From positions 1,798,001-1,862,000 of the forward strand of contig NZ_PYSY02000001.1 of NCBI RefSeq assembly GCF_003049685.1: a DNA stretch of 64,000 nucleotides, in the 5' to 3' direction. Each line of letters starts with the position of its first letter. Positions within the stretch are counted from its first letter, which is position 1. The notes under the pieces are model-generated. The model was not told the DNA's origin, did no database searches, and saw nothing but the letters and a program-made list of their open reading frames with translations. The stretch comes from Brucella pituitosa (GTDB taxonomy: Bacteria > Pseudomonadota > Alphaproteobacteria > Rhizobiales > Rhizobiaceae). A program made the translations under genes and the position numbers. Shown here in pieces: positions 1 through 8,843 of this stretch.

Positions 1-547
1 TCAGATTCAAGGGTTCTTCGATATCCCAACGGACAACCTCTATGCCGTTCCAGTCATCGCACGCGATGTGAAGGCGAACTATGCGACCGGCAACTGCATG
101 GTTGTTTCGCCTGACGTTGGCGGTGTGGTTCGCGCCCGTTCGCTTGCAAAGCGTATCGATGCGCAGCTCGCAATCGTCGACAAGCGTCGTGAGCGTCCGG
201 GTGAATCGGAGGTCATGAACGTTATCGGTGACGTAACCGGCAAAGATTGTCTGCTGTTTGACGATATTGTTGATTCCGGCGGCACGCTCTGCAATGCAGC
301 TGAAGCTCTGCTTGCCAAGGGCGCAAAGAGCGTTACCGCTTATATCACGCACGGCGTTCTCTCCGGCGGTGCTGTTGCCCGTATCGCTTCGTCAAAGCTG
401 AAAGAGCTGGTCATCACCGACTCCATCCAGCCAACAACAGCAATCAACGACGCTCCGAATATTCGCGTTCTGTCGATCTCCAGCCTCATCGGTGAAGCGG
501 TTGCACGCACTGCAGCTGAAGAGTCGGTTTCGAGCCTGTTCGACTAA
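1..547 (+). CDS. prs: Ribose-phosphate pyrophosphokinase (PRPP synthetase), 3' part only
   Basis: Makes phosphoribosyl pyrophosphate from ribose 5-phosphate and ATP for purine, pyrimidine, histidine and tryptophan synthesis in the cytosol. The reading frame is open from base 2, so the gene enters from outside the window; 181 residues of a protein usually near 310 are visible. Seen: the start of the C-terminal half ([13 protein letters not shown]), the [11 protein letters not shown] segment, the catalytic flexible loop [11 protein letters not shown] and the PRPP-binding signature DDIVDSGGT. The TAA stop is immediately followed by a palindromic repeat that probably ends the transcript region. 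Identification is secure from the motifs; only the N-terminal half and promoter are missing. Confidence 0.96.
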   Translation, partial: QIQGFFDIPTDNLYAVPVIARDVKANYATGNCMVVSPDVGGVVRARSLAKRIDAQLAIVDKRRERPGESEVMNVIGDVTGKDCLLFDDIVDSGGTLCNAAEALLAKGAKSVTAYITHGVLSGGAVARIASSKLKELVITDSIQPTTAINDAPNIRVLSISSLIGEAVARTAAEESVSSLFD

Positions 548-593
548 GAGCGCATCCCGAAAAGTGGGAACCGGTTTTCGGAAAAGATGCGCG
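548..593. repeat. Rhizobiales palindromic intergenic repeat, copy 1
   Basis: Inverted repeat GAGCGCATC...GATGCGC around the core CCGAAAAGTG..CGGTTTTCGG. The same core recurs about ten times in this window in both orientations. It lies directly after the prs stop codon, between the convergent prs and chrA genes. Such elements belong to the RIME/Bru-RS type of short repeats in Rhizobiales; the exact family name is inference. Confidence 0.85.
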
Positions 594-599
594 AAATAA

Positions 600-1895
600 T
601 TAGAAGACCAGTCGAAAGATAATTCCGAAACATGCCGCAAGCAGAAGCACGAGCGGCATGTTGAGCTTCAGAACGACAAGTAAGAATGCCGCCGCGCCTG
701 CAATCAGGACGGCGGCATTGTCTATTGTGCTCACCACCGGCAGTGGCAGAGTTACTGGTCCGATCTGGTGATCAACCACTTTTCCAAACAGCACATGCAG
801 CGAGAACCACAGGGCGAGATTGGCAATCACGCCAACCACTGCAGCTGTTATCCCACCCAGCATGGCGGATAACCAGCGCACTTTGCGCAAACGCTCAAGA
901 AACGGTGCGCCAGCAAAAATCCATAAAAAACATGGTACGAAGGTAAACCACAGCGCAATCAGGCCACCGAAAAAGCCGCCAATGAGCGGTGGCAGGCCCG
1001 ATAGATTGGACGCCCCTACAAAGCCGACAAACACCAGCACAAGGATCAGTGGCCCCGGTGTGGTTTCAGCCAGCCCGAGTCCTGTCAGCATCTCACCGGG
1101 CTTCATCCAGCCAAAATGCTCAACGGCCTGCTGTGCCGTATAGGAGAGAGCAGCGTAGGCACCGCCAAATGTCACCGCTGCAAGCTTTGAGAAAAATGCG
1201 GCCTCTGTCGTGAACACGTGCTGACCGCCAAACACCAGATAAAGCGCTAAAAGTGGCAGAAGCCAGAGCGCTCCCCAGATGAGCGCCTGCTGTGTCGCTA
1301 CAAACATTGCATGCGGGCGAACAGCACCATGTGCAATCTCATGCCCATCGCGCTGCAACCAGTAACGCGCCCCACCTGCCAGCGCCGCAAGCGCCACCAC
1401 GAAAGGAAACGGCAGTTTAAGGAACGCGACGGCCATAAATGCCAGCACCGCTACTGCATAGGAAAATCCAGACGCCAGTGTGCGTCTGGCCATTCGATAA
1501 AGAGCCTCAAAGACAATCGCCAAAACTGCAGCTTTAAGCCCAAACAAAAGACCGGCGACCACATCAACATGACCGAAGGCCACATAAAGCGCCGATAGCA
1601 CCAACATGACCGCAGCACCGGGAAGAACAAAGAGCAACCCGGCAAGCAGCCCGCCACGCCAACCCTTGGCGGCCCAGCCGCAATAGGTGGCAAGTTGCAT
1701 GGCTTCGGGTCCCGGTAAAAGCATGCAGAAGTTCAGAGCATGGATCAGCCGCTCCTGATCCATCCACTTCTTTTCATCGACGATCACTCGCTGCATCATG
1801 GCAATCTGCGCAGCAGGCCCACCAAACGACAGCAACCCGATCTTGCCAAACGTGGCGAATAATTCTCTGAAATCCGGTTGCGGCTCTGTTGTCAT
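600..1895 (-). CDS. chrA: Chromate transporter ChrA, long two-domain form
   Basis: Inner-membrane chromate efflux protein of the CHR family, conferring chromate resistance. The 431-residue product has the duplicated architecture of long-chain ChrA: an N-terminal half with GLLSFGGPAAQIAMM and LLPGPEAMQLATYCG, and a C-terminal half with VTFGGAYAAL and LAETTPGPL, each with about six hydrophobic segments. Two ATG codons are possible (1910 and 1895). I chose 1895 because an AGAGAG stretch sits at normal distance, whereas the GGAGG before 1910 is only about three bases away. It lies 76 bases downstream of the HerA-like gene on the same strand and may be cotranscribed with it. Substrate is inferred from the family; sulfate-like anions cannot be excluded. 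Confidence 0.92.
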   Translation of the reverse strand: MTTEPQPDFRELFATFGKIGLLSFGGPAAQIAMMQRVIVDEKKWMDQERLIHALNFCMLLPGPEAMQLATYCGWAAKGWRGGLLAGLLFVLPGAAVMLVLSALYVAFGHVDVVAGLLFGLKAAVLAIVFEALYRMARRTLASGFSYAVAVLAFMAVAFLKLPFPFVVALAALAGGARYWLQRDGHEIAHGAVRPHAMFVATQQALIWGALWLLPLLALYLVFGGQHVFTTEAAFFSKLAAVTFGGAYAALSYTAQQAVEHFGWMKPGEMLTGLGLAETTPGPLILVLVFVGFVGASNLSGLPPLIGGFFGGLIALWFTFVPCFLWIFAGAPFLERLRKVRWLSAMLGGITAAVVGVIANLALWFSLHVLFGKVVDHQIGPVTLPLPVVSTIDNAAVLIAGAAAFLLVVLKLNMPLVLLLAACFGIIFRLVF

Positions 1896-1971
1896 GTTCT
1901 CTCTCTGCATAATCCTCCAAGCAGTTGCTGAGGATCATTACAGGTTCATGACAATTTGCACAGAAGGCCCA

Positions 1972-3516
1972 TTACTCAGCCGCAGTGCTTTCATCGACCT
2001 GATCATCCGGTGCGTTGGGATCGCCCGGTGCAGTTTCACATTCGAGATCCGGGAAGTTGACGATGCGCAAACCTTTGAAGTCGTTGCGCAATACAAGAAG
2101 ACCGCGCTCTTCAAAATAGGTCAGGAGACGCCGCGCGCGGCTCAATGAATGCGTGCCATAGGCACGCGCGAGAGCGGCATCTGAAGGGCATGGCGCGCCC
2201 GTCACTGCAGCCTGTGCGACAATCAGGAACACCCCCTGCACATCATCTGTGAGACTTTCGGACAGCGTCAATGCCTTCTGCCATGTCTCGCCGGTCGCTA
2301 CATCGCTCTCAATGCTGGCTTGCGCAACAGCAAGACGTCGGCGGAACGCAGGCAAAGCCAGTGGTTCTCCGGGAACGCGATGGATGCGGCAACGCACCAG
2401 AAAATCCTGATAGAGCACAGCAACTGAACGGAAGGATGCTTCCGGGTCATCGACAATTTCGCGCATCACCTTTTCAAGAAGACCGTCACGCTCGGCTTCC
2501 ACAATGCCAGGAAACAACGGTGCTTCAACAGGTTCAGCTTCCGGCTTGGGTTTGGCGACCTGCGCCAGAATTTCCGCTGTCGATGGTGGCGGAGGCGGTG
2601 GTGGTGTGCGGCGTACAACCGTGCGAATTTCTTCAGGTGCTGGCGTGAAGATCAGATCGCGCGCATCTTCCGGTGCATCCGGTAACGGCATCAGTTTCGG
2701 CGAAGACGAACGTGCCGAGGTCTCAACCTTGCCAATTTTGATCGGCAGCGGACGACGTGACAAAGCAGGTCCCAGCGCGATGAAATGGCCGCGCTGCAAA
2801 TCGCGGAACATCTCCGCCTGCTTGCGTTCCATCCCGAGCAGATCGGAGGCACGCGCCATGTCGATATCGAGGAATGTACGGCCCATCAAAAAATTCGATG
2901 CTTCCGCAGCCACATTCTTCGCAAGCTTTGCCAAGCGCTGTGTGGCAATCACACCAGCAAGGCCGCGCTTACGGCCACGGCACATGAGGTTTGTCATCGC
3001 GCCAAGCGAAAGCTTACGCGCTTCATCAGACACTTCGCCTGCGGCAGCGGGCGCAAAGAGCTGCGCTTCATCGACCACCACGAGCATGGGATACCAATAG
3101 TCGCGCTCGGCATCAAACAGACCACCGAGAAAAGCTGCGGCAGCGCGCATCTGTTGCTCGACATCGAGACCTTCGAGATTGAGCACGACGGAAACCCGGT
3201 GTTGGCGAATACGTCCGGCAATACGCGTCAGTTCAGCTTCGGTGCGGGCAGCATCCACAACGACATGGCCGTGAATGTCGGCAAGCGTCACGAAATCGCC
3301 CTCAGGATCAATGATGCATTGCTGCACCCATTGCGCACTCTGTTCAAGCAGGCGACGAAGGAGATGCGACTTGCCCGACCCGGAATTTCCCTGAACCAGC
3401 AGACGGGTTGCGAGAAGCTCTTCAAGATCAAGCATGGCCTGCTTGCCACCACCAAGCGCACCTGCCGCAGCAGTACCGCTTCCAGCAACAGAACCCATGT
3501 CGATACCGACCTGCAT
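1972..3516 (-). CDS. HerA/DUF87-type ATPase with polyproline linker
   Basis: Predicted DNA-translocase-like P-loop ATPase of the HerA/FtsK superfamily (helicase HerA central domain, DUF87). Seen in the 514-residue product: Walker A GNSGSGKSH near residue 50, an acidic Walker B with MLVVVDEAQLF, the region MCRGRKRGLAGVIATQRLAKL typical of HerA-like ATPases, then a RTPPPPPPPST linker (seven consecutive prolines, so probably EF-P dependent), and a C-terminal region with winged-helix character (RARRLLTYFEERGLLVLRN). The start at 3516 is chosen because AAAGGAA precedes it at good distance; an upstream in-frame ATG at 3651 lacks a ribosome site. No NurA nuclease gene is adjacent, so a HerA-NurA pair is not supported. 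The cellular role is unknown. Confidence 0.85.
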   Translation of the reverse strand: MQVGIDMGSVAGSGTAAAGALGGGKQAMLDLEELLATRLLVQGNSGSGKSHLLRRLLEQSAQWVQQCIIDPEGDFVTLADIHGHVVVDAARTEAELTRIAGRIRQHRVSVVLNLEGLDVEQQMRAAAAFLGGLFDAERDYWYPMLVVVDEAQLFAPAAAGEVSDEARKLSLGAMTNLMCRGRKRGLAGVIATQRLAKLAKNVAAEASNFLMGRTFLDIDMARASDLLGMERKQAEMFRDLQRGHFIALGPALSRRPLPIKIGKVETSARSSSPKLMPLPDAPEDARDLIFTPAPEEIRTVVRRTPPPPPPPSTAEILAQVAKPKPEAEPVEAPLFPGIVEAERDGLLEKVMREIVDDPEASFRSVAVLYQDFLVRCRIHRVPGEPLALPAFRRRLAVAQASIESDVATGETWQKALTLSESLTDDVQGVFLIVAQAAVTGAPCPSDAALARAYGTHSLSRARRLLTYFEERGLLVLRNDFKGLRIVNFPDLECETAPGDPNAPDDQVDESTAAE

Positions 3517-3659
3517 CTCGTTTCCTTTTGTTTCATGAATATTGGGGCGACTCGGCAGGAGAACCTGCAATCGATCAGGCATCCGCTTAACATTTTTGAC
3601 GCAGCCAATGCCACCCGTTAAGACAAAAGCCCACAGAAGCTGTCTTTCCAACCAAAAAA

Positions 3660-3688
3660 CTTGCGCTTGAAAAGGCTATGGGCTATAG
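3660..3688 (+). promoter_or_regulatory. Sigma70-type promoter for rplY
   Basis: CTTGCG (3660-3665), 17 bases, CTATAG (3683-3688). This matches the alphaproteobacterial housekeeping pattern CTTGAC-N17-CTATAT. Transcription would start near 3695, giving rplY an untranslated leader of about 190 bases that includes the palindromic repeat at 3791. Prediction from sequence only. Confidence 0.6.
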
Positions 3689-3790
3689 GCCTGCCATCCG
3701 CGTAGACACCCTTGGAGGCAACGCGGAATGGGGCGGTCCGGTCTTTCACAATGTGGAAGACATTACGGGCTGTTTCATGTTGTTCGCTGG

Positions 3791-3839
3791 AGCATGATCC
3801 CGAAAAGTGGAAACCGGTTTTCAGACTAGATCATGCTTA
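3791..3839. repeat. Palindromic intergenic repeat, copy 2
   Basis: GAGCATGATC...GATCATGCTT arms around CCGAAAAGTGGAAACCGGTTTTC. It sits in the predicted 5' untranslated leader of rplY, ending 47 bases before the start codon, so it would be a stem-loop in that mRNA. Confidence 0.8.
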
Positions 3840-3886
3840 GATAAAAAACTGCGACCAACACTCCAGTAACTTTGAAAGGTAATGCC

Positions 3887-4510
3887 ATGAGCGATACTTA
3901 CGTGCTCAAGGCCGATCTGCGCAGCCGGGTTGGTAAGGGGTCCTCCCGCGAACTTCGCCGCAACGGCCAGATTCCTGCAGTCATCTATGGCGACAAGCAG
4001 GAGCCCCTCGCAATCGCCGTTCCTTATAAGGAAATCTTCTACAAGATCCATGGCGGTGGCTTCAAGACCACTGTTGCAACGATCGAAGTAGACGGCAAGA
4101 AGATTCAGGTCCTTCCTAAGGACTACCAGTTGGATCCAGTTCGTGACTTCCCACAGCACGTTGACTTCCTGCGCGTTTCCGCAAAGTCGGTTGTTCACGT
4201 CAACGTTCCAGTTCACTTCAAGAACGAAGAAGCATCACCGGGCATCAAGCGCGGCGGCGTTCTCAACATCGTTCGTCACGACGTTGAACTGATCGTTCCT
4301 GCGAATGCAATTCCAGAAGCTCTCGAATTCGATCTGACCGGCCTTGAAATCGGCGACTCGGTTCACATTTCGGCTATCAAGCTGCCGAAGGGTGCAACTG
4401 CAGCCATTCAGGACCGTGACTTCACGATCGCCACCATTGCTGCACCTGCCGGCCTGAAGTCGGAAGAAAATGCAGAAGGCGCAGAAGAAGCAAAGACCGA
4501 AGGCGAATAA
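3887..4510 (+). CDS. rplY: 50S ribosomal protein L25, general stress (Ctc) form
   Basis: Ribosomal protein bL25, which binds 5S rRNA. The 207-residue product has the N-terminal L25 beta-barrel ([28 protein letters not shown]) followed by the C-terminal TL5/Ctc domain and a short acidic Glu/Ala tail, the long form usual in alphaproteobacteria. ATG at 3887 is preceded by GAAAGG at seven bases; an in-frame TTG at 3872 is less likely. It is followed 30 bases later by pth, the standard alphaproteobacterial rplY-pth pair, and probably shares its transcript. The leader is unusually long (see promoter at 3660). Confidence 0.97.
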   Translation: MSDTYVLKADLRSRVGKGSSRELRRNGQIPAVIYGDKQEPLAIAVPYKEIFYKIHGGGFKTTVATIEVDGKKIQVLPKDYQLDPVRDFPQHVDFLRVSAKSVVHVNVPVHFKNEEASPGIKRGGVLNIVRHDVELIVPANAIPEALEFDLTGLEIGDSVHISAIKLPKGATAAIQDRDFTIATIAAPAGLKSEENAEGAEEAKTEGE

Positions 4511-4540
4511 TCGCTTTCCGTATTGAGGGGTCTGAAATCC

Positions 4541-5293
4541 ATGCTGCTCATCGCAGGACTTGGCAATCCGGGCCCCAAATATGCGCATAACCGACACAAT
4601 ATCGGTTTCATGGCGGCGGATGAAATATTCCGCCGCCATCGCTTTTCCAACTGGCAGAAGAAGTTCCATGCCGAAATCGCCGATGGCGTGATCGACGGTG
4701 AAAAGGTACTTCTCATCAAGCCGATGACTTTCATGAACCTCTCCGGCCAGTCAATTGGGGAAGCCATGCGCTTCTACAAGCTGACCCCTGCCGATCTCGT
4801 CGTGATATATGACGAACTTGATCTTGCGCCTGCAAAGCTGCGCATCAAGACAGGCGGTAGCTCCGGCGGCCATAACGGTATCAAATCCATCGATGCCCAT
4901 GTGCAGGCCTTCCCCGGCGGCAAAGACTATCGCCGTATGCGGCTTGGCATTGGGCATCCGGGCGCAAAAGAGCTGGTTCACAATTATGTTCTGGGCGATT
5001 TCGCCAAGGTCGACAGCGAATGGCTCGACATGCTGTTCGGCGCTATTGCCGATAATGTTGGCTTGCTGGCCAAAAAGGAAGACAACAGCTTTATGAACCG
5101 TGTGGCTATCGCCATGGGCGATGGTAGCCAGCGCCCCAACGGCTTCAAGGCTGATCCTGCACAATTGGAAAAGGCTCCAGCCAAGGCTCAGAGCCACATT
5201 CGGCAAGCGCGCCAGAGCGCAGCCAAGCCAAACATTCCAGCAAGCGGCCCGATGGCTGAAATGCTCAAGAAGCTTCTGGGTAAGAAAGACTAA
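4541..5293 (+). CDS. pth: Peptidyl-tRNA hydrolase
   Basis: Cleaves peptidyl-tRNAs released by stalled ribosomes, recycling tRNA. Seen in the 250-residue product: [18 protein letters not shown] with the conserved Asn and catalytic His, [18 protein letters not shown] and the [12 protein letters not shown] loop. It is longer than the E. coli enzyme (about 194 residues) owing to a basic, Ala/Lys/Gln-rich C-terminal extension of roughly 50 residues, common in Rhizobiales. ATG at 4541 has GAGGGG upstream; an in-frame TTG at 4523 is rejected because the family begins with a hydrophobic strand immediately before GLGNPG. It lies between rplY and a DHFR-fold gene starting three bases after its stop. 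Confidence 0.97.
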   Translation: MLLIAGLGNPGPKYAHNRHNIGFMAADEIFRRHRFSNWQKKFHAEIADGVIDGEKVLLIKPMTFMNLSGQSIGEAMRFYKLTPADLVVIYDELDLAPAKLRIKTGGSSGGHNGIKSIDAHVQAFPGGKDYRRMRLGIGHPGAKELVHNYVLGDFAKVDSEWLDMLFGAIADNVGLLAKKEDNSFMNRVAIAMGDGSQRPNGFKADPAQLEKAPAKAQSHIRQARQSAAKPNIPASGPMAEMLKKLLGKKD

Positions 5294-5296
5294 GTC

Positions 5297-5821
5297 ATGA
5301 GCGAAGTCGTTTATATGTTTGCCATGAGCCTCGATGGCTTCATCGCCAATGACGATGGCAGTTTCGATTGGCTCGAACAGTTTCCGCCAGATGACGGCTT
5401 TGGTTTCGATGAGTTCATGGCGGGCATCACCGGAATCGTTATGGGACGCGAAACCTATGATGTCATATGTTCCATTCCTGAATGGCCCTATGGACCGATG
5501 CCCGTTGTTGTTGCAACGCATCAGAAATTTGATGATCTGCCTGCAAACACGGTCGCAATGGCTGGTAATCCGCACGAGTTGATTGCACAGCTCAAAGCTT
5601 TGGGCGCAACCGGTCACATATGGCTTATGGGTGGGGGCGATCTGGCGCGGCAATTTCTCGATGCCGGTCTGCTTGACATCATCGATATAGGAACTATTCC
5701 GGTCATTCTGGGAAGCGGAAAACCGGCTTTCAAAAATTCATCACGCCACTGGCTGGATTTGCAATCCGCCAATGCGCTTCATAATGGCGCCGTGCGCTCA
5801 ATTTACCGCGTCAAGCGATAA
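5297..5821 (+). CDS. Dihydrofolate reductase family protein (RibD C-terminal fold)
   Basis: Small NADPH-dependent reductase-like protein of the RibD C-terminal/DHFR fold (YyaP/YwjB type). Seen in 174 residues: N-terminal strand VVYMFAMSLDGFIA, the ITGIVMGRETYDV helix, VVVATH, and the nucleotide-loop-like IWLMGGGDLARQFL followed by IPVILGSG. The substrate is unknown; these proteins are not the housekeeping DHFR. Its ATG lies three bases after the pth stop, and ychF follows 12 bases after its own stop, so it is probably part of the rplY-pth-ychF operon. Confidence 0.85.
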   Translation: MSEVVYMFAMSLDGFIANDDGSFDWLEQFPPDDGFGFDEFMAGITGIVMGRETYDVICSIPEWPYGPMPVVVATHQKFDDLPANTVAMAGNPHELIAQLKALGATGHIWLMGGGDLARQFLDAGLLDIIDIGTIPVILGSGKPAFKNSSRHWLDLQSANALHNGAVRSIYRVKR

Positions 5822-5833
5822 GGGACGAATATC

Positions 5834-6937
5834 ATGGGTTTCAAATGCGGCATCGTCGGCCTGCCTAACGTCGGCAAGTCCACGCTTTTCAACGCGCTGA
5901 CCAAGACGGCCGCAGCACAGGCTGCAAACTATCCGTTCTGCACCATCGAACCAAACACTGGCGAAGTGGCTGTTCCTGATCCGCGCCAGAATGGCATTGC
6001 GAAAATCGCCGGCTCGAAGGAAATCATCCCGACCCGTATCAACTTCGTTGATATTGCAGGTCTGGTGCGCGGCGCATCCAAGGGTGAAGGCCTGGGCAAT
6101 CAGTTCCTCGCCAACATTCGCGAAGTCGATGCGATCGTGCATGTTCTTCGTTGCTTTGAAGACGACGACATCACCCATGTTGAAGGCCGTATCGATCCTG
6201 TGTCTGACGCAGAAACCGTTGAAACGGAACTGATGCTGTCGGACCTCGAAAGCATCGAGCGCCGCATCATTCAGATCCGTAAGCGCGCTGCATCCAAGGA
6301 CAAGGAAGCAACCACCGTCCTGCCAATCATGGAACAGGCGCTGGAGCTGTTGCAGAATGGCAAGCCCGTTCGCCTGATGCTGAAAGACATTGCACCAGAC
6401 GATCTCCTGATTCTCAAGGGTCTGAACCTACTCACCTCTAAGCCGGTGCTTTATGTCTGCAATGTTGCCGAAGGCGATGCTGCCAAGGGCAATGAGTATA
6501 GCGAGGCCGTTGCGAAAATGGCTGCAGAACAGGGCGCAGAGAGCGTCATTATTTCTGCTGCAATCGAAGCAGAAGTAGCCCAGCTCGCTGATGAAGAAGC
6601 CAAGGAATATCTCGATGCCATGGGCCTCGAAGAGCCCGGCCTCGACCGTCTCATTCGCGCAGGCTACAAGCTGCTCGACCTGATCACCTATTTCACGGCT
6701 GGCCCCAAGGAAACACGCGCATGGACCATCAAGCGCGGCACCAAGGCACCGGGCGCTGCAGGCGTTATCCATACGGATTTCGAGCGCGGCTTCATTCGCG
6801 CGCAAACCATCGCCTATGAAGACTACGTCAAGTTCAACGGTGAAGTCGGCGCCAAGGAAGCAGGCAAAGCGCGGGACGAAGGCAAAGAATACATTGTCCA
6901 TGACGGCGATGTGATGCTGTTCCGCTTCAATACCTGA
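5834..6937 (+). CDS. ychF: Ribosome-binding ATPase YchF (OBG family)
   Basis: Universally conserved Obg-family P-loop protein that hydrolyses ATP rather than GTP and binds ribosomes; linked to redox stress in E. coli. Seen in 367 residues: G1 [14 protein letters not shown], switch region [11 protein letters not shown]3 [17 protein letters not shown], the altered G4 LYVCNVAE (replacing NKxD, the basis of ATP preference), and a C-terminal TGS domain ending VMLFRFN. Length matches the family. A strong terminator follows. Confidence 0.97.
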   Translation: MGFKCGIVGLPNVGKSTLFNALTKTAAAQAANYPFCTIEPNTGEVAVPDPRQNGIAKIAGSKEIIPTRINFVDIAGLVRGASKGEGLGNQFLANIREVDAIVHVLRCFEDDDITHVEGRIDPVSDAETVETELMLSDLESIERRIIQIRKRAASKDKEATTVLPIMEQALELLQNGKPVRLMLKDIAPDDLLILKGLNLLTSKPVLYVCNVAEGDAAKGNEYSEAVAKMAAEQGAESVIISAAIEAEVAQLADEEAKEYLDAMGLEEPGLDRLIRAGYKLLDLITYFTAGPKETRAWTIKRGTKAPGAAGVIHTDFERGFIRAQTIAYEDYVKFNGEVGAKEAGKARDEGKEYIVHDGDVMLFRFNT

Positions 6938-6944
6938 TACGATC

Positions 6945-6973
6945 AGGCCACCGTGAAAACGGTGGCCTTTTTT
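6945..6973 (+). terminator. Rho-independent terminator after ychF
   Basis: AGGCCACCGT, loop GAAA, ACGGTGGCCT, then TTTTT: a perfect 10-bp stem with a U-tract, ending the rplY-ychF transcript. It lies immediately before the first MaoC gene, whose ribosome site starts only eight bases later. Confidence 0.93.
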
Positions 6974-6994
6974 CTTATTCGGGAGGAGACCGGA

Positions 6995-7480
6995 TTGACT
7001 GATAAGACGCCCCAATATGCTTATGAAGATTTCACGCAAGGGCTGAAGCTCCCCTTCGGGCCGCGCACCATCACCAAAGAAGAGATTATCGAATTCGCCC
7101 GTGAGTTCGACCCACAACCTTTCCATCTGGATGAAGAAGCAGGCAAGGCAAGCGTACTGGGCGGGCTAGCCGCATCGGGCTGGCAGACTGCTTCCTTGAT
7201 CATGCGAATGGTTTGCGATGCTTTTCTCACAAACTCCACCTCGCAAGGCGGCCCTGGCGTCGAATTCACGCGATGGAAGCGCCCCGTACTTGCAGGAGAT
7301 ACGCTGAACGGCATGACGACGGTTAAGGATAAACGCATCTCTAAATCTCGTCCGACAATCGGCCTGATTACGTTCCATCATGAACTGTTCAATCAGCGTG
7401 GCGAAAGCGTCTGTGAGATGCAGCATCCATGCATGATGCTGCGGCGCGATCATGATGTGATCCCGGGAGATGTAGCATGA
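6995..7480 (+). CDS. MaoC-fold (R)-specific enoyl-CoA hydratase-like protein, first of pair
   Basis: Hot-dog-fold hydratase of the MaoC family, probably acting on acyl-CoA. Seen in about 161 residues: YEDFTQGLKLPFGPRTITKEEI, then FAREFDPQPFHLDEEAG with the catalytic Asp/His pair, and ASGWQTASLIMRM. I chose the TTG at 6995 because GGGAGGAG lies six bases upstream; an in-frame GTG at 6953 is inside the preceding terminator. The gene overlaps the next MaoC gene by ATGA, so the two are translationally coupled and could form a heteromer. The substrate is not evident from context. Confidence 0.85.
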   Translation: MTDKTPQYAYEDFTQGLKLPFGPRTITKEEIIEFAREFDPQPFHLDEEAGKASVLGGLAASGWQTASLIMRMVCDAFLTNSTSQGGPGVEFTRWKRPVLAGDTLNGMTTVKDKRISKSRPTIGLITFHHELFNQRGESVCEMQHPCMMLRRDHDVIPGDVA

Positions 7481-7947
7481 GTTTCCTTGAAGAAAACCTC
7501 GGGCAGGATATTGTCATCGGAAGCTATACTTTCTCCGCCGAAGAAATCATCGACTTCGCCAGAAAGTATGACCCACAGCCATTTCACCTGGATATGGAAG
7601 CTGCAAAGAACAGCATCTTCGGTGGTCTCTGTGCCTCTGGCTGGCACACGACAGCGGTCTTTATGAAGCTGAACGTCATGTCCATCGTAGCGGCTACAAA
7701 GGAGGTGATGAAGCGCGGTGAAGTTCCACCGACGTTCGGTCCCTCCCCCGGCTTTGAAAACCTGAAATGGATGAGGCCGGTCTATGCCGGTGATACGATC
7801 ACCTATAGGCGCACCGTGCACGCAGTACGCCCTCTCACCTCGCGTCCAGGCTGGTCGATGTTGAGCATGAGTACCAGTGCCTTTAATCAGGACGGCCAGC
7901 AGGTTCTGTCCTTCGACAACGCTGCGATGGTAAAGCTGCCTTCATAA
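7477..7947 (+). CDS. MaoC-fold hydratase-like protein, second of pair
   Basis: Second MaoC-family protein (156 residues), with FARKYDPQPFHLDMEAAKNS containing the catalytic Asp and His, and ASGWHTTAVFMKL. It resembles its upstream neighbour over the whole length, so the pair probably arose by tandem duplication; start and upstream stop overlap as ATGA. A strong terminator follows five bases after the stop, so the two genes form a bicistron. The physiological substrate is unknown. Confidence 0.86.
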   Translation: MSFLEENLGQDIVIGSYTFSAEEIIDFARKYDPQPFHLDMEAAKNSIFGGLCASGWHTTAVFMKLNVMSIVAATKEVMKRGEVPPTFGPSPGFENLKWMRPVYAGDTITYRRTVHAVRPLTSRPGWSMLSMSTSAFNQDGQQVLSFDNAAMVKLPS

Positions 7948-7951
7948 CAAA

Positions 7952-7979
7952 AACGCCCGGATCAATCCGGGCGTTTTTT
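7952..7979 (+). terminator. Terminator after the MaoC pair
   Basis: AACGCCCGGA, loop TCAA, TCCGGGCGTT followed by a T run: perfect 10-bp stem. The facing gene apt ends 18 bases further on, so the hairpin may act on both strands. Confidence 0.92.
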
Positions 7980-7996
7980 CTTCTATCTGTTCGGGC

Positions 7997-8542
7997 TCAA
8001 TCGCCTTCGAACTCGACAAGCGTGCGCACCGGCACACCAAGAGCTTCAAGTTTCTTGCGACCCCCAAGGTCCGGCAAATCAATGATGAAGCACGCCGCCA
8101 CAATCTCGGCACCCATCTGAAGAAGCAACTTCGCTGCAGCTTCCGCTGTACCGCCGGTTGCAATCAGATCATCCACCAGCATGATGCGCTCGCCCGGAAC
8201 GATAGCATCGCGGTGCATTTCCATTTCATCAATGCCATATTCAAGACTGTAGGCAATGCGCACGGTATCGCGCGGCAGTTTGCCCTTCTTGCGGATCGGC
8301 ACGAAACCAGCGGAAAGCTGGTGCGCAATCGCCCCGCCAAGAATGAAGCCGCGTGCTTCAATACCTGCAACCTTGTCCACCTTATTGCCTGCATAAGGAT
8401 AGACCAGTTCATCAACAGCACGACGGAAAGCCTGCGCATCACCCATGAGCGTTGTCACATCACGGAACTGAACACCGGGTTTCGGATAATCAGGAATCGT
8501 TCTGATCGCGTCCTTCAACGTCGCTTTGAGTCCGGATTCCAT
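7997..8542 (-). CDS. apt: Adenine phosphoribosyltransferase
   Basis: Salvages adenine to AMP using PRPP. Seen in 181 residues: [21 protein letters not shown] at the N-terminus, [24 protein letters not shown], and the PRPP-binding motif [16 protein letters not shown]. Length is typical of the family. Downstream of the cytochrome bc1 operon on the same strand, but a 298-base gap with repeats separates them, so it is probably transcribed separately. Confidence 0.97.
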   Translation of the reverse strand: MESGLKATLKDAIRTIPDYPKPGVQFRDVTTLMGDAQAFRRAVDELVYPYAGNKVDKVAGIEARGFILGGAIAHQLSAGFVPIRKKGKLPRDTVRIAYSLEYGIDEMEMHRDAIVPGERIMLVDDLIATGGTAEAAAKLLLQMGAEIVAACFIIDLPDLGGRKKLEALGVPVRTLVEFEGD

Positions 8543-8688
8543 TTTCAGTCCTTTCAGAGGATAAGCCCACGCGATGTCATAAATGCGGTGTCGGCTGACT
8601 CAATTATATTGAACTCACTTCAATCATGATATGCGCACCACGCCAAGCACGTTCGCACATTTTTGAACGGCTTCTGCTCTTTCCAACG

Positions 8689-8714
8689 AAAAGGGCACCT
8701 CACGGCGCCCTTTG
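8689..8714. terminator. Possible hairpin between petC and apt
   Basis: AAAGGGC...GCCCTTT arms in the petC-apt gap. The stem is short with no clear T run on the minus strand, so terminator function is uncertain. Confidence 0.4.
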
Positions 8715-8740
8715 AAACAGTTCAACTTGATCAAATGACC

Positions 8741-8843
8741 AGAGCATAATTCCTTAAACTTGGATCAGTTTAAGGTAAACTATGCGCTTATTTTAAAGTG
8801 TTAGAGCGACCTTTGCGCGCCCAATAGGGCGCACGGCGCTCTA
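8741..8843. repeat. Composite palindromic repeat (Bru-RS-like) at the 3' end of petC
   Basis: Two neighbouring palindromes: CCTTAAACT-N6-AGTTTAAGG (8752-8775) and TAGAGCGACC...GGCGCTCTA (8801-8843). The second unit is an inverted near-copy of the unit at 35090-35132. On the minus strand its outer TAG is the stop codon of petC. Confidence 0.8.

Noticed and set aside
6953..6994. GTG start for the first MaoC gene
   Set aside because: It falls within the ychF terminator stem; the TTG at 6995 has a strong GGGAGGAG site.
8721..8734. FNR-like TTCAACTTGATCAA
   Set aside because: One half-site deviates and it lies downstream of petC and about 180 bases from the apt start, pointing to no promoter.
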